Shown here: positions 9,629 through 18,984 of the stretch, one piece after another | Numbering within the stretch: position 1 is the stretch's first letter | How the letters are laid out: each line of letters begins with the position of its first letter | Assembly: GCF_001683915.1 (NCBI RefSeq) | Contig: NZ_LXTT01000117.1 | Coordinates: forward strand, 21,364 to 85,363 | Direction of reading: 5' to 3' | DNA from: Allomuricauda sp. CP2A | Lineage (GTDB): Bacteria; Bacteroidota; Bacteroidia; Flavobacteriales; Flavobacteriaceae | DNA: 64,000 bases | Notes under the pieces: generated by a model | What the model was told of the DNA's origin: nothing | Database searches by the model: none | Seen by the model: the letters and a program-made list of their open reading frames with translations, nothing else | Translations under genes and position numbers: made by a program

Positions 9629-10900
9629 ATGGAAAATATACAATCCATTAAACAACGGTTTGAGCTCATCGGAAACGATGTAAAGCTCAATCGCGCCATA
9701 GAAAAAGCCATGCAAGTGGCACCAACGGACATTTCGGTGTTGGTGACCGGGGAGAGTGGGGTCGGTAAGGAAGCCATTCCAAAGATCATCCATTCCCTTT
9801 CGCACCGCAAACACGCCAAATATATTGCCGTAAACTGTGGTGCCATTCCTGAGGGAACCATAGACAGTGAGCTGTTTGGACACGAAAAAGGAGCCTTTAC
9901 CGGAGCCACCCAAACCCGCAGCGGGTATTTTGAGGTAGCCGATGGGGGCACCATTTTTTTGGATGAAGTGGGGGAGCTTCCCTTGACCACCCAAGTGCGA
10001 CTGCTCAGGGTTTTGGAGAACGGGGAATTCCTTAAAGTGGGGTCTTCCCAAGTCCAGAAAACTGATGTTCGGATTGTGGCCGCTACCAACATCAACATGT
10101 TCGAGGCTATTAAAAAGGAAAAATTCAGGGAGGATCTGTACTACCGATTGAGCACCGTGGAAATTCATATTCCACCGCTCCGCGAACGGCAGGACGACAT
10201 TCATTTGTTGTTCCGAAAGTTTGCTTCGGATTTTGGACAGAAATATAAAATGCCGACCATCCGGCTGGAAGACGATGCCGTTGGATTGCTGATAAAATAT
10301 CGTTGGCCCGGAAACATCAGACAGCTACGGAATATTGCCGAACAAATTTCAGTGCTCGAGGAAAACAGAATCATTTCCGCTACCACCTTGAACAGTTATC
10401 TGCCCAATGCCAATACCTCCAATCTACCTGCGGTGGTGGGCCAGGCCAAAAAGGAAGGCGATTTTAGCAACGAAAGGGAAATATTGTACAAGGTGCTTTT
10501 TGATATGAAGAGCGACCTCAACGATTTGAAAAAACTCACCCTGGAACTGTTGAAGCACGATAATTCTGAAAAGGTGCAGGAAGAAAATGAAACTTTGATC
10601 CGAAAAATTTACGGAAACAAAGAAGAGGACGTGGAAGCTGAAGAAAGCAGCATGGCCGAAGTCCTCCATTTGCCAGAACCTGTGGTGGAAAAGCCAGTTA
10701 GCGTACCGCAGCCCCAAGAAGACCGCTATCATTTTGCGGAGGAAATTGAAGAGGAAGAAACCCTATCTTTACAGGAAAAGGAAATAGAACTGATCAAAAA
10801 ATCGCTGGAACGCAACCGTGGAAAACGAAAAGCTGCAGCAGCTGAATTGGGCATTTCGGAACGGACTTTGTATCGAAAAATTAAACAATACGATTTGTAA
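9629..10900 (+). CDS. Sigma-54-dependent transcriptional activator without sensor domain
   Basis: 423 residues. The AAA+ domain begins almost at the N-terminus: Walker A GESGVGKE at 41-48, the sigma-54 contact loop GAFTGA at 88-93, Walker B GGTIFLDE at 106-113, then the arginine-finger region (REDLYYRLS, PPLRERQDDI). A Glu-rich linker of about 100 residues leads to a Fis-type helix-turn-helix in the last 40 residues (RKAAAAELGISERTLYRKI). There is no N-terminal receiver, GAF or PAS domain, so activity must be controlled by level, by a partner, or not at all. It lies between miaB and lptE; a candidate sigma-54 promoter occurs before groES 2 kb downstream. Confidence 0.93.
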   Translation: MENIQSIKQRFELIGNDVKLNRAIEKAMQVAPTDISVLVTGESGVGKEAIPKIIHSLSHRKHAKYIAVNCGAIPEGTIDSELFGHEKGAFTGATQTRSGYFEVADGGTIFLDEVGELPLTTQVRLLRVLENGEFLKVGSSQVQKTDVRIVAATNINMFEAIKKEKFREDLYYRLSTVEIHIPPLRERQDDIHLLFRKFASDFGQKYKMPTIRLEDDAVGLLIKYRWPGNIRQLRNIAEQISVLEENRIISATTLNSYLPNANTSNLPAVVGQAKKEGDFSNEREILYKVLFDMKSDLNDLKKLTLELLKHDNSEKVQEENETLIRKIYGNKEEDVEAEESSMAEVLHLPEPVVEKPVSVPQPQEDRYHFAEEIEEEETLSLQEKEIELIKKSLERNRGKRKAAAAELGISERTLYRKIKQYDL

Positions 10901-10922
10901 ATTGCCCATTGTAATGCGCGAA

Positions 10923-11450
10923 ATGAAAATGAAGAAAAAAATTGGTTTTAAGATTGGCCTTCTTACTTTGGTCTTGAGTCTATATAGTTGTGGTGCCTAT
11001 AACTTTTCTGGTGCCGATATTGGAACGGCTACGACCTTTCAGGTGAATTTCTTCCAGAATTATGCCGATCAGACCCCAAGGTCGGTCATTGTTCCTGGTT
11101 TGGACCGTGATTTTACGTTGGCCCTGCAGGATATGATCAACAATCTCACCAGTCTCTCCCTCACGGGAAGCAATGGGGATTTGTTGTACGAAGGGGAAAT
11201 TGTGGAATACAAGGTGGTGCCCATGACCGCAACTGCCGATCAACGAACAGCACAAAACCGGCTCACCATGAGTGTGAACGTGCGGTTTTTTAACAATACC
11301 AAGGAAGATGCGGATTTTGAACGTCGTTTTTCCTTTTTTTACGATTTTGATGCAGCAGCTTCCTTAACATCGGTTCAGGCAGCGGCCCACGAAGAAATCT
11401 TTGAACGGCTCACCCAGGATATTTTTAATGCCTCCTTGGGAAATTGGTAA
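10923..11450 (+). CDS. lptE: LptE-like LPS-assembly lipoprotein
   Basis: 175 residues from the ATG at 10923 (MKMKKKIGFKIGLL); starts at 10914 and 10929 are also possible, while the longer in-frame extension overlaps the preceding gene and would bury the signal sequence. The lipoprotein signal ends LSLYSCGAYNFSGADIG, the GxYxFxG start typical of Bacteroidota LptE. LptE plugs the LptD outer-membrane channel and helps insert lipopolysaccharide into the outer leaflet. The rest is a small alpha/beta domain. It lies 22 bp after the sigma-54 activator and 5 bp before the TPR-like gene, so co-transcription is likely. lptC and lpxB elsewhere in this window act in the same LPS pathway. Confidence 0.85.
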   Translation: MKMKKKIGFKIGLLTLVLSLYSCGAYNFSGADIGTATTFQVNFFQNYADQTPRSVIVPGLDRDFTLALQDMINNLTSLSLTGSNGDLLYEGEIVEYKVVPMTATADQRTAQNRLTMSVNVRFFNNTKEDADFERRFSFFYDFDAAASLTSVQAAAHEEIFERLTQDIFNASLGNW

Positions 11451-11455
11451 CAACT

Positions 11456-12370
11456 ATGAACGTATCGGATTTTATACAGATTCTTCAAAACTCAAATACC
11501 ATCCTGTCCCCAAAACAGACACGGGAACTGGAGGATATCATTGAAGAGTATCCCTATTTTCAGGCTGCCAGGGCTTTGCATTTGAAGGGGCTAAAAAATC
11601 TTGATAGCTACAAATACAACAACGCCTTAAAAGTTGCTGCGGCCCATACTGCGGATAGGGACGTACTTTTCGATTACATCACATCGCAGGAATTTGTCCA
11701 AAACAACATTGCCGACACCATTGCTGGGCGACGGTCAAAGCTTGAGGATCAAAATGCCATTTCCGAAGAAATTGAGCCCAGTGAAAATGTTAATGCCATG
11801 TTGGTTGAGGCCGAAGAGGTGGCACTCCCCCAAAACATCCAGGATGCAGAGCAGATATTGAACCCGGCACTGTTCAAATCCAAAACTCCTGAAAAAGTTG
11901 AAGAGGAAGAGGAGAAAAAAGAGGAACCCTCTAAGGTCCAAAAAGAGACCACACCCGAAACCGACCTACAACTGGGCAAACCCATTCCCTTTACCAAAAA
12001 GGAAAAACATTCCTTTACCGAATGGTTGCAATTGACCTCCAAAACTGTGGAGCAGGAGGAACCCGAGGAGGATGTGATGGAAGAATTGGAAAAGAAGAAA
12101 AAATTTGAACTTTTGGATAAGTTCATCGAGAACAACCCCAAGATCGTCCCCGTCGAAAAGTCAACTCCAAAAGTGAACATTAAGGATTCAAACAAGTTCG
12201 ATAATAACGAACTGATGACCGAGACACTTGCCAAGGTGTATCTCGAACAAAAAAAGTACAAAAAAGCCATTCAGGCCTTCAAAATATTGAGTTTGAAATA
12301 TCCAGAAAAAAGTGGTTTCTTTGCAGATCAAATTCGGGCGGTGAAGAAGCTGCAGAAAGAAAAAGAATAA
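11456..12370 (+). CDS. Conserved TPR-like protein of unknown function
   Basis: 304 residues from the ATG at 11456 (MNVSDFIQILQNSN); a TTG four codons upstream would overlap lptE. The N-terminus (about 1-85) is helical with an EEYPYFQAARALHLKGLK segment that resembles a single TPR-like repeat. The middle (120-220) is highly charged and low complexity (runs of E and K), and the C-terminus carries a clear TPR unit (VYLEQKKYKKAIQAFKILS). There is no signal peptide, so it is probably cytoplasmic. This protein is regularly found between lptE and secG in Flavobacteriaceae; its role is not known to me. Confidence 0.8.
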   Translation: MNVSDFIQILQNSNTILSPKQTRELEDIIEEYPYFQAARALHLKGLKNLDSYKYNNALKVAAAHTADRDVLFDYITSQEFVQNNIADTIAGRRSKLEDQNAISEEIEPSENVNAMLVEAEEVALPQNIQDAEQILNPALFKSKTPEKVEEEEEKKEEPSKVQKETTPETDLQLGKPIPFTKKEKHSFTEWLQLTSKTVEQEEPEEDVMEELEKKKKFELLDKFIENNPKIVPVEKSTPKVNIKDSNKFDNNELMTETLAKVYLEQKKYKKAIQAFKILSLKYPEKSGFFADQIRAVKKLQKEKE

Positions 12371-12379
12371 GATAAAAAA

Positions 12380-12748
12380 ATGAGCACGTTTACAATTTTT
12401 TTGATATTGATCATTATCGTGTGCCTTTTGTTGGTATTGGTCATTATGGTCCAAAACCCTAAAGGAGGTGGGTTGTCCTCATCTTTTGGAGGTGGTGGAA
12501 ACCAAGTTGTGGGAGGTGTAAAAAAGACTGGGGATTTTTTGGATAAAAGTACCTGGACCCTTGCCACATTATTAATTGTATTGATTCTTTTGTCCAATGT
12601 TTCCCTAAAGGGAAGCTACAGTCAGGCAGATTCAAAATTGTTGCAGGGCGATGATACGGAGGCCACTGTTCCAGAAACAGTCCCCGAGGAAGTTCCTGAG
12701 CAACTTCCGCCAACTGACAGTGCCGATCCAACGGACACCATCAATTAA
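12380..12748 (+). CDS. secG: Preprotein translocase subunit SecG
   Basis: 122 residues. Two hydrophobic segments (about 3-24 and 53-72) flank the conserved SecG loop with VMVQNPKGGGLSSSFGGGG. The C-terminal tail is acidic and proline-rich (TVPETVPEEVPEQLPP), a common extension in Bacteroidota. SecG stimulates SecYEG-dependent export. It begins 9 bp after the TPR-like gene and is followed by a strong terminator, which makes it the last gene of the run from miaB or the sigma-54 activator. Confidence 0.92.
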   Translation: MSTFTIFLILIIIVCLLLVLVIMVQNPKGGGLSSSFGGGGNQVVGGVKKTGDFLDKSTWTLATLLIVLILLSNVSLKGSYSQADSKLLQGDDTEATVPETVPEEVPEQLPPTDSADPTDTIN

Positions 12749-12764
12749 TAGTGACAAAGCATAC

Positions 12765-12805
12765 AAAAATGCCAGCTTGAATGACAAGCTGGCATTTTTG
12801 TTTTC
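12765..12805 (+). terminator. Intrinsic terminator after secG
   Basis: A perfect 15-bp stem (AAAAATGCCAGCTTG at 12765-12779 with its complement at 12785-12799), a 5-base loop and a following GTTTTCC. It separates secG from groES, so groES needs its own promoter. Confidence 0.85.
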
Positions 12806-12827
12806 CATAATGTCAGTTTTTGGGCAT

Positions 12828-12843
12828 TGGCACAATTTCTGCC
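12828..12843 (+). promoter_or_regulatory. Candidate sigma-54 (-24/-12) promoter for groESL
   Basis: TGGCACAATTTCTGCC matches the sigma-54 consensus TGGCAC-N5-TTGC at all positions but one, and the invariant GG and GC are exactly 10 bp apart. With GC at -13/-12, transcription would start near 12854, giving a leader of about 36 bases before the groES ATG. The competing primary-sigma -7 candidate (CATCTTTC at 12846-12853) has two mismatches and a poorly spaced -33 partner. Confidence 0.6.
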
Positions 12844-12889
12844 CCCATCTTTCGAGAATTTTTAAACCAAATACATAAAAATTATAAAT

Positions 12890-13168
12890 ATGGCTAAAGT
12901 TAATATCAAACCATTGGCAGACAGGGTTCTTATTGAGCCACTACAGGCCGAGACCAAAACTGCCTCCGGTATCATCATCCCGGACAACGCAAAGGAAAAA
13001 CCTCAAAAAGGCAACGTAGTAGCCGTTGGACCCGGAACCAAAGATGAAAAAGTGACCCTTAAGGTTGGTGATACCGTACTATATGGAAAATATGCCGGTA
13101 CCGAACTCAAATTGGACGGTATTGACTATTTGATGATGCGCGAGAGCGATATTTTGGCAATAGTATAA
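12890..13168 (+). CDS. groES: Co-chaperonin GroES
   Basis: 92 residues, full length. It begins [17 protein letters not shown], has the mobile loop [19 protein letters not shown] and the dome-forming VGPGTKDE segment, and ends [13 protein letters not shown]. GroES caps the GroEL cylinder during protein folding. It precedes groEL by 102 bp; that gap holds a twin-hairpin repeat. Confidence 0.98.
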   Translation: MAKVNIKPLADRVLIEPLQAETKTASGIIIPDNAKEKPQKGNVVAVGPGTKDEKVTLKVGDTVLYGKYAGTELKLDGIDYLMMRESDILAIV

Positions 13169-13175
13169 TCAACAT

Positions 13176-14902
<1,727 letters not shown>

Positions 14903-14929
14903 TAGCATCCCATTCGGATTAAAAATAGG

Positions 14930-14963
14930 AACGCCCCGATCTTCATCGGGGCGTTTTCTTTTC
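14930..14963 (+). terminator. Intrinsic terminator after groEL
   Basis: An 11-bp GC-rich stem AACGCCCCGAT (14930-14940) / ATCGGGGCGTT (14945-14955) with loop CTTC, followed by TTTTCTTTTC-like pyrimidines. It lies 27 bp after the groEL stop. Confidence 0.88.
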
Positions 14964-15001
14964 TATTTTGTTATAGGGCTCAATAGAGTCCAGAAACCAA
15001 G

Positions 15002-15097
15002 TTACTTCTTCTTACCAGTAGCTTGGGTAGTCTTCTTTGCATTTGGCTTAACTGCCTTTGCAGGAGATGACTTTCCAGTTGACTTCGCTTGTTTCAT
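15002..15097 (-). CDS. 31-residue lysine-rich micro-protein (putative)
   Basis: On the minus strand an ATG at 15097 opens a 31-codon frame: MKQAKSTGKSSPAKAVKPNA, then KKTTQATGKKK, then TAA. Ten of 31 residues are lysine, the rest mostly Ala, Ser, Thr, Pro and Gly, with no acidic or hydrophobic stretch. The composition recalls the tails of histone-H1-like bacterial proteins, and it may bind nucleic acid. It lies alone in the 427-bp space between groEL and the chitinase gene. I do not recognise a named family; the clean low-complexity basic composition argues for a real gene, but the short length limits confidence. Confidence 0.5.
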   Translation of the reverse strand: MKQAKSTGKSSPAKAVKPNAKKTTQATGKKK

Positions 15098-15329
15098 GAG
15101 TCAAATAAATTTAAAACTGGAGTAAATGTATTTCAGTTTTGAATCCGAAAATTTTATTTGGCTAAATATTAACTAAAACTGTCAGCCCGTTTTTTCAAAC
15201 AAAAACGAAAAAAATCTTTGCTGGAATTGCCCATAAATTTGTTATCGGTATACTTCAAACCGTTCTTGGTCTAAAACATTGGCCATTCGCTCTATTTTGC
15301 ATTACTTTCTAAAAACTAAATCATTTAAG

Positions 15330-16529
15330 ATGAAACATCTCCGCCCCATCATTCTTTTGGTCCTTTTCGGATTGGTTACCGCATTTTCAGTTCTAAAAAA
15401 TCGCTCCGATTCCAAAGAACCCTCGGTAGCGGTCATGGCCTATTACGTTCCAGAGAAGGAGTACCATCCCGAAGAACTTCCGTTGCATCAATTGACCCAC
15501 ATTATTTTCTCCTTTACCCATGTGATCGATGGTAAAATGCAATTCAGGAATGAGGAAGATGGAAAAAAGCTTGAACAATTGGTGGAGCAGCGTAAAAATC
15601 ATCCCAATCTTAAGGTAATGATCGCCTGCGGCGGATGGGGTGCCGATGGTTTTTCGGATATGTCGCAGACCGCTGAAAACCGGAAAAAATTTGTGGAAAG
15701 TGTGGTGGAGTTCAATCAAAAGTATCAATTGGATGGGTTGGACATTGATTGGGAGTACCCTGCTATTCCCGCTGCAGGAACCGGGGCAAGACCCGAAGAC
15801 AAACAAAACTTCACTCTTTTGATGAAGGAATTACGGGAAGCTTTGAATACCCTGGACAGGGAACAGACCCTGACCTTTGCCTCAGCAGGCTGGAAACCCT
15901 ACTATGACAATATTGAACTGGAAAAGGTGATGGGTTATGCAGACTACATGAACATTATGACGTATGATCAGGTGGGATCTAATTCACCCTATACCGGCCA
16001 CCATACCCCTTTGGGGTATATCAAAGAAAGGGACCTCGAGGGAACACCTGCTGCCGAATTCATTACCAATTGGAAAAAAGAACAAGGTGATGACAGGGAT
16101 TATGGTCCCAGATCAGCGGAAAAAATTGTGGAATACTGTCTTGAACAAGGTGTAAAACCAGAACAGCTAGTCATTGGTTCCGCATTTTACGGAAGAGCTT
16201 GGAAAGGCGTTCCCCCCAAGAACAATGGCCTTTACCAATCCAACTCAGGCCCATATATTGGGTGGGCTGCCTACTACAATATCCGAAGTGAATTTGAAAA
16301 GGACCCGAATTTTAAACGCTATTGGGATTCTGTGGCCAAAGCACCTTATCTATACAATGCCAAGGACAGTATTTTTATCAGTTATGATGATACGGTTTCT
16401 GTACGGATGAAAACCGAATATGCCCTAAAAAAGAAGTTGGGCGGCATCATGTTTTGGCAATTGGGCAATGACACCAAGGAAAAAAATAGTCTTTTAAAGG
16501 CTATGTTCAATGCAGCTAGCCAAAACTAA
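15330..16529 (+). CDS. Glycoside hydrolase family 18 chitinase-like protein
   Basis: 399 residues from the ATG at 15330 (MKHLRPIILLVLFGLVTAFS), which places a hydrophobic signal or anchor at the N-terminus; the longer frame has 17 extra residues before it. The GH18 signature is DGLDIDWEYP with catalytic acid E142 and D138/D140 in the DxxDxDxE pattern. SxGG appears as MIACGGWG, and the substrate-groove tyrosine motif as MNIMTYDQ. The ending GIMFWQLGND is the last barrel strand. GH18 enzymes cleave beta-1,4 GlcNAc chains by substrate-assisted catalysis. There is no T9SS C-terminal domain, so export is probably by Sec. It ends 8 bp from the convergent copper block. Confidence 0.9.
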   Translation: MKHLRPIILLVLFGLVTAFSVLKNRSDSKEPSVAVMAYYVPEKEYHPEELPLHQLTHIIFSFTHVIDGKMQFRNEEDGKKLEQLVEQRKNHPNLKVMIACGGWGADGFSDMSQTAENRKKFVESVVEFNQKYQLDGLDIDWEYPAIPAAGTGARPEDKQNFTLLMKELREALNTLDREQTLTFASAGWKPYYDNIELEKVMGYADYMNIMTYDQVGSNSPYTGHHTPLGYIKERDLEGTPAAEFITNWKKEQGDDRDYGPRSAEKIVEYCLEQGVKPEQLVIGSAFYGRAWKGVPPKNNGLYQSNSGPYIGWAAYYNIRSEFEKDPNFKRYWDSVAKAPYLYNAKDSIFISYDDTVSVRMKTEYALKKKLGGIMFWQLGNDTKEKNSLLKAMFNAASQN

Positions 16530-16537
16530 TACAGGAT

Positions 16538-18265
16538 CTACCAAGAATGGACAATGCTTCCGCAGGTCAACATTCCTTCGCCGTAATAGGGATTCCTGAT
16601 TTCTTTTTCTGAACTCAGCCAATTGGCTCCATTATCATTATTGGCCATGGGGCAATGCTGCACATAAATTTCCCCGTCCAGTTCCTTCATTTGGTTTCCA
16701 ATTTTTATCATACTTTCAGATAAGACCATGAAATGGTTGCGCTGTGCCGCTATGGAATTCTCTTTGGCTATACCGGAAAGGGATTCTGCAATTTTTTCAA
16801 CTTGAATTTTTCCGGTTTCATTCATTTCCATCTTCTTAAAATTTTCTACTTTCTGTTGAGCTTCATCAGCCCATTTTTGAGCTTGTTCCATATTGGAATC
16901 AACCAGGGCATCCTTAAGTTTTAGATAAGAATCCAACACTGTTTGAAAACCATTTTGGGTCTGTTTGGAAAAATTCGCGCCCATTTGCATTCCCCCGTGG
17001 CCCTCATGACCCGTCATGGTTGCTCCACCACTCTTGTTCATCATGGATTTTTTCCCCTGCAACTGGGCAGCGGCATCCACAGTAAAAGTTCCTTTGGCCA
17101 CAATTTCTTCACCGATTTCAAGACCAGAGACCACAGCATAACTTCCGTTGCTCAAATTTCCCAATTGCACTTCCCGCATCTCAAAAACGGGCTCACCAAG
17201 ATTTGGTTGCACGTAAACTACAGACCGCTCACCCGTCCATAGTACGGCACTTTCTGGGAGGGTGATGGCTCTTTCTGTACTTGATTCGATCATTTTTATC
17301 TCACCGGTCACAAACATTCCCGGTTTTAAGAGTCCCTTTTGGTTGTCCAATTCCGCACGAACCTCCAACGTCCTGCTGGAATTGTTGAGCAAAGGATCCA
17401 CAAAGGAAATCTTGGCCTGAAAGGTTTCATTGGGATATGCCTTGGTGGTCACCTCAAGGGTTTGTCCTTTTTTGAACAATGCCAATTGGTTTTCATACGC
17501 ATCAAAAATCGCCCAAACCGAATTCAAATTGGCCACTTTCACCAAAGGTGAACCTGTTTTAATGTAATCACCTTCCTCCACCATAATCCCGGAAACTACA
17601 CCACTCACATTGGAATACACTGGGAAATTCTCCCGGACCTGTCCAGAACTTTCGATTTCGTCTATTTGGGTGTCAGACAATTTCCAAAGCTTCAATTTGT
17701 TCCGAACGGCTTTGTACAATTGGGGCTGTGATTCCTTTAAATTGACAGCGGTCAATAACTCTTGTTGGGCGGAAACCAATTCTGGGGAATAAATAGTGGC
17801 CAATTGTTGTCCCTTTTTCACCTCTTCCCCTTCATAATTAATATTCAACCGTTCAATCCTTCCATTAAAATAAGCGGATTGAACAGCATCAGACTCCTGA
17901 TTGATAGCCACTTTTCCCGAAAGTTTCACATGACCTCCACCGGCAATTCCTTCCCCTATGGTTATGGTTTCCACACCGGCCAAAGCCATGGCGTTCTCCG
18001 TCATTTTTATTTGATTGGCCATCAGTCCCTCTCCGCTACTTTCTGCTGGAATCAAATCCATCCCACAAATGGGGCACGATCCTGGCTCTGGTTGCATAAT
18101 TTGTGGGTGCATGGAACAGGTCCACATTTCGCCCGAAGCAATTTCCGTGCTATGGTCATGCTCCGCTCCGTTTGTGGCATTGGCACCATTTCCAAATATG
18201 AGGTATCCGGCCAATAATCCCACCACAACAGCAATTCCAATGTATATGATGTTTTCCTTTTTCAT
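16538..18265 (-). CDS. cusB: CusB-like efflux adaptor with metal-binding head and DUF3347 tail
   Basis: 575 residues. An N-terminal membrane anchor (about 5-24) is followed by a heavy-metal-binding module, WTCSMHPQIMQPEPGSCPIC plus GMDL (about residues 48-72). Then comes the membrane-fusion-protein core (lipoyl/barrel-sandwich halves around LSGKVAINQ, GRIERLNINYEGEEVKKGQ and VVSGIMVEEGDYI, and a beta-barrel). The last 140 residues match DUF3347 (YVQHCPMANN ... NPYYGEGMLTCG), with more Cys/His/Met. Such adaptors link the inner-membrane RND pump to the outer-membrane channel and pass copper or silver to the pump. It closes the minus-strand metal block, 4 bp after the PepSY gene and four genes away from its presumed partner pump. 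Confidence 0.9.
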   Translation of the reverse strand: MKKENIIYIGIAVVVGLLAGYLIFGNGANATNGAEHDHSTEIASGEMWTCSMHPQIMQPEPGSCPICGMDLIPAESSGEGLMANQIKMTENAMALAGVETITIGEGIAGGGHVKLSGKVAINQESDAVQSAYFNGRIERLNINYEGEEVKKGQQLATIYSPELVSAQQELLTAVNLKESQPQLYKAVRNKLKLWKLSDTQIDEIESSGQVRENFPVYSNVSGVVSGIMVEEGDYIKTGSPLVKVANLNSVWAIFDAYENQLALFKKGQTLEVTTKAYPNETFQAKISFVDPLLNNSSRTLEVRAELDNQKGLLKPGMFVTGEIKMIESSTERAITLPESAVLWTGERSVVYVQPNLGEPVFEMREVQLGNLSNGSYAVVSGLEIGEEIVAKGTFTVDAAAQLQGKKSMMNKSGGATMTGHEGHGGMQMGANFSKQTQNGFQTVLDSYLKLKDALVDSNMEQAQKWADEAQQKVENFKKMEMNETGKIQVEKIAESLSGIAKENSIAAQRNHFMVLSESMIKIGNQMKELDGEIYVQHCPMANNDNGANWLSSEKEIRNPYYGEGMLTCGSIVHSW

Positions 18266-18269
18266 GTGT

Positions 18270-18977
18270 TTATTTTTTTCTTTTTACAACTTTTCTCATC
18301 GTTGGTGACGAGGTAAACCAAAGCAAAAATCCGCTCAACACGGTAATCAATCCCAAAAGGGAAAATGCCCGAAGCAAAGTGGTATTAAAATCATCACGAC
18401 TTTCATAGTCCATCGTGTGGGTCATCCAAAGAAAATCGAACCATCTCCAATTCCGATGTCGCACCGTTTGAAATGAACCATCGGCCACCGAAACGTAGGC
18501 CTTAATATTTTCTGGTGAATCATACGTAATCACATAAGCGGGCAATTTCTTTTCCCTATACTCGTGATGTTTATCGGTCTCATTGATGACCTCAACCCCT
18601 TTAACTTTTAATTCTGGTGACATTTGGCGCGCCGCAACTGCCAAGGCTTCTTGTTCCGAAACACCTTCCTTTATGTTTCCGTTTTTAGCATCTACCAAAT
18701 ATTCGTTATTGATCCAGTAATACGGTTTGCCTGCTATTTCCTTAAGGCTCAACGAACTTATTTTAGATGGAATATTGATTTGTGAAAGCCCAATGAGTCC
18801 ATCAAATGCAACGGGTTCATAATCCATGTTCCTAAAATGGTCCCCATGGATTTCGTCAATATCGGTCCAGCTGAAGTAGAGTCCACTGGCTGTCCACATA
18901 ATGAATTGAAGGCCCAAAAATATTCCCAAATACCTATGGGCTTTTCTAATCTTAACCGCTGTTGTTCGTTTTACCAT
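18270..18977 (-). CDS. PepSY-domain membrane protein
   Basis: 235 residues from the ATG at 18977 (MVKRTTAVKIRKAHRYLG); a longer frame would overlap the end of the CopA gene. One helix near the N-terminus (IFLGLQFIMWTASGLYFSW) and one near the C-terminus (LLGLITVLSGFLLWF) bracket a periplasmic region containing PepSY elements (ISSLSLKEIAGKPYYWINNE; QEALAVAARQ; YVITYDSPENIKAYVSVADG). Proteins of this type often occur with copper or iron transport genes; the role is not defined, though a reductase or assembly function has been suggested for relatives. It lies 7 bp after copA and 4 bp before cusB, so it is co-transcribed with them. Confidence 0.85.
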   Translation of the reverse strand: MVKRTTAVKIRKAHRYLGIFLGLQFIMWTASGLYFSWTDIDEIHGDHFRNMDYEPVAFDGLIGLSQINIPSKISSLSLKEIAGKPYYWINNEYLVDAKNGNIKEGVSEQEALAVAARQMSPELKVKGVEVINETDKHHEYREKKLPAYVITYDSPENIKAYVSVADGSFQTVRHRNWRWFDFLWMTHTMDYESRDDFNTTLLRAFSLLGLITVLSGFLLWFTSSPTMRKVVKRKK

Positions 18978-18984
18978 TTCGTTC

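Noticed and set aside
12820..12853. Primary-sigma promoter for groES (TTG ... CATCTTTC)
   Set aside because: Two mismatches in the -7 element and a 23-bp spacing; the sigma-54 pattern in the same stretch fits better, though this is not proof.
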